Shown here in pieces: positions 8,790-10,090 of a DNA stretch of 10,090 nt. How positions within the stretch are numbered: the stretch's first letter is position 1; each line of letters starts with the position of its first letter. Made by a program: the position numbers and the translations under genes. Below the pieces are notes generated by a model. It was given only the letters and a program-made list of their open reading frames with translations, made no database searches and was not told the DNA's origin. Origin of the DNA: an uncultured Planctomycetaceae bacterium (GTDB lineage: Bacteria > Planctomycetota > Planctomycetia > Pirellulales > JACPPG01); assembly GCA_945957305.1 (NCBI GenBank), contig CAMFLN010000049.1:1-10090 (forward strand), given 5' to 3'.

Positions 8790-8819
8790 TTGACATGCCG
8801 GGGGCGATTGCAGTACAGT
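8790..8819 (+). promoter_or_regulatory. Promoter-like site inside the gene-poor segment
   Basis: TTGACA (8790-8795, a perfect -35) and TACAGT (8814-8819, 4 of 6) are spaced by 18 nt. Transcription would start near 8826 and run 470 nt before the hydrolase-like gene. It is among the best consensus matches in the window, but no gene follows closely. Confidence 0.33.
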
Positions 8820-8951
8820 CCGATTCCAACGCCCTGATTTGGGAAATTCGGCAGGCAAGCAACCTTAGGCCGTGGCGTTGTGCTACTCGTGTAACGATTT
8901 GAAATGGGTGTCGAGCCTGCGTGCTCGAACAGAATCTACATGAACCGTACT

Positions 8952-8987
8952 GTGGCTATTGCGGCTACTGAGGCTGCTGGGGCACTG
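8952..8987 (+). repeat. Degenerate 9-nt tandem repeat, four units
   Basis: Units GTGGCTATT, GCGGCTACT, GAGGCTGCT and GGGGCACTG follow each other without gaps and share G-N-G-G-C. In one plus-strand frame this reads V-A-I-A-A-T-E-A-A-G-A-L, so an Ala-rich decayed coding segment is one explanation; chance is another. Confidence 0.35.
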
Positions 8988-9298
8988 CCGAACGCAATCC
9001 TGTCCGTTGCCGGCCGTCTGTGATGCCCGTGATGGATCGCAAATTTGAGGAATGCAGGTTGCGTGGGCCTGTATGTCTTGCGGATATCCAGTCATCTCCT
9101 ATTCCGGCTGCTGTACATGGCCGGTCGATTAATGGGCTCTTTAACAGCGGGCACATCATGGTGCCGTTAGCCGAAACCAACTTGGTCCTGGCTTCGGTCA
9201 CGAGCCTGCGAGTGGCGTAGAGCTTTTCAGATCACAAAGTCGCCTGAGCATATTTCATGATGAATTGACTTCGCGTACCACGTGCCCCAAGTGGCGTC

Positions 9299-10015
9299 TT
9301 GAAAGCCACCGGCGCGCAGGTTGAAGCAGCGATCTGCAGCACGCAGACAACCGCTGAGCTGCCGATCACATTGTTTGCCCCGGTTCACTACGAACGGAAC
9401 TACGCTTATCCTCTGGTGGTCTGGTTGCATGGTCCTGGCGATGATGAAAATCAGCTGAAGCGGATCATGCCCGTGATCAGCTTGCGCAATTATGTCGGCG
9501 TCTCGGTGCGCGGCACGAATCCGTGCAAGTCCGCCAGTGGCAAGCCGGGCTTCGCCTGGGCCCAGTCGCCACCGCATACGGCGCTCGCCGAGCAACGGGT
9601 CGTGGATGCGGTGCAAGCAGCACAAGGCCGGTACAACATTGCGCCGCGCCGCGTGTTCCTGGCAGGATTCGATTGCGGCGGCACGATGGCTCTGCGGCTG
9701 GCCTTCTCGCACCCGGCACGATTTGCCGGCGTCTTGTCGTTGGGGGGAGAATTTCCGGTCGGCGGGGCACCTCTTTCCTGCCTGACCGCAGCGCGCCGTG
9801 TCCCGGTCTTCCTGGCCTGCGGTCGCGAGAGTCAGCGTTATCCGTCGACCGTGGTCTGTGACAATCTCAAGCTGTTGCATTCCGCGGGAATGGATCTAAC
9901 TTTGCGCGAATACCCTGGCGGTCACGAGATCTCGCCGCAAATGTTGGCGGACATGGATCGCTGGATCATGGACCTGGTCACGGGCAAATCGTCGCGTCAC
10001 GATAACACGGGTTGA
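9299..10015 (+). CDS. Alpha/beta-hydrolase-like protein (esterase family) with altered catalytic triad
   Basis: The 238-aa protein follows the phospholipase/carboxylesterase-like alpha/beta-hydrolase plan: FAPVHYERNYAYPLVVWLHGPGDDE (strand plus HG oxyanion loop at 44-50), then RGT, then RRVFLAGFDCGGTMALRLAF (the nucleophile elbow, 118-136), LSLGGEFPVGG, VPVFLACGRESQRYP, and REYPGGHEI with the conserved His (H209). The elbow reads G-F-D-C-G-G, so the usual Ser is D125, and where GxxDxxVP normally supplies the acid it reads GRESQRYP. Two of three triad positions are therefore not standard, and activity is uncertain. No signal peptide is seen. In frame, a stop lies at 9266-9268 and the only start before the conserved part is TTG at 9299, without a clear ribosome site; the next ATG codons come after the first motif. 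The N-terminus may thus be misjudged or damaged. Family placement is fairly sure, function not. Confidence 0.75.
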   Translation: MKATGAQVEAAICSTQTTAELPITLFAPVHYERNYAYPLVVWLHGPGDDENQLKRIMPVISLRNYVGVSVRGTNPCKSASGKPGFAWAQSPPHTALAEQRVVDAVQAAQGRYNIAPRRVFLAGFDCGGTMALRLAFSHPARFAGVLSLGGEFPVGGAPLSCLTAARRVPVFLACGRESQRYPSTVVCDNLKLLHSAGMDLTLREYPGGHEISPQMLADMDRWIMDLVTGKSSRHDNTG

Positions 10016-10016
10016 G

Positions 10017-10062
10017 CTCCGCGGCGGAGATCCTTCGATAGCCTGCTGCGCGCGCAGCAGGC
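10017..10062 (+). terminator. Twin hairpins after the hydrolase-like gene, the second a perfect 22-nt palindrome
   Basis: One nt after the stop, CTCCG (10017-10021) and CGGAG (10025-10029) form a 5-bp stem with a 3-nt loop. Then 10041-10062 is a perfect 22-nt palindrome whose arms are GCCTGCTGCGC and GCGCAGCAGGC; ATAG/CTAT just outside can extend the stem past a small bulge. No T-run follows, so a factor-independent terminator is not proven, but position and stability suggest a 3' end signal. Confidence 0.45.
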
Positions 10063-10090
10063 CACTATTCAATGGCTCGACTGCCTATCC

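Larger units (their letters stand above)
8641..9298. other. 658-nt gene-poor segment
   Basis: I find no convincing gene here. G+C is visibly lower than in the flanking genes (31 of 60 in 9241-9300), and open frames on both strands are short (under 80 codons), without ribosome sites or recognisable protein features. It holds a post-mdh hairpin, a promoter-like TTGACA/TACAGT pair, a hairpin TCGAGC (8911-8916)/GCTCGA (8923-8928), a degenerate 9-nt tandem repeat, and a 65-codon frame from ATG 9023 whose start overlaps the TGA of a 27-codon frame from 8940. Neither small frame has a ribosome site I can see. It may be a long leader of the next gene, an untranslated RNA, or a decayed gene. Confidence 0.5.

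Noticed and set aside
8905..8935. Possible tRNA T-arm (GTTCGAGC on the minus strand)
   Set aside because: Flanking bases do not form the 5-bp T stem, and no acceptor or anticodon arm can be drawn.
8965..9201. 78-codon minus-strand frame in the gene-poor segment
   Set aside because: No ribosome site, no recognisable motif, and composition not like the neighbouring proteins.

Overview
The window looks like a piece of a bacterial chromosome with fairly high G+C, most plausibly from a planctomycete (Pirellulales-like). This assignment is an inference. It rests on the two long exported tetratricopeptide-repeat (TPR) proteins, the style of the alpha/beta-hydrolase-like protein, generously spaced mostly single genes, and recalled resemblance to planctomycete proteins. 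No rRNA or other marker gene is present to confirm it. There is no tRNA, CRISPR array, insertion sequence or phage gene.

Layout: (1) On the minus strand, the N-terminal half of a spinster-like MFS transporter runs off the left edge (1-473). (2) galE, UDP-glucose 4-epimerase, lies on the minus strand (709-1689), with a terminator-like hairpin and a promoter-like site between it and the MFS gene. (3) A divergent spacer with an 8-bp inverted repeat leads to a XerC/XerD-type tyrosine recombinase on the plus strand (1927-2868). (4) A spacer between convergent genes carries a long near-perfect inverted repeat (2882-2966). (5) A two-gene minus-strand unit encodes two exported TPR proteins, 1043 aa (4095-7226) and then 345 aa (2982-4019). 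(6) A divergent spacer of about 470 nt leads to malate dehydrogenase on the plus strand (7696-8640). (7) About 660 nt have no convincing gene and visibly lower G+C. (8) A plus-strand alpha/beta-hydrolase-like protein (9299-10015) has a TTG start and an Asp where the catalytic Ser should be; it is followed by two hairpins, the second a perfect 22-nt palindrome.

The genes do not form one pathway. galE (sugar-nucleotide supply for envelope polysaccharide or galactose use), xer (chromosome dimer resolution) and mdh (TCA cycle) are housekeeping genes. The MFS transporter, TPR pair and hydrolase-like gene have unknown substrates. The only likely operon is the TPR pair. The least ordinary items are the TPR pair, the altered catalytic site of the hydrolase-like protein, the inverted repeat at 2882-2966, and the gene-poor segment at 8641-9298. 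I found no clear defence, biosynthetic or mobile system.
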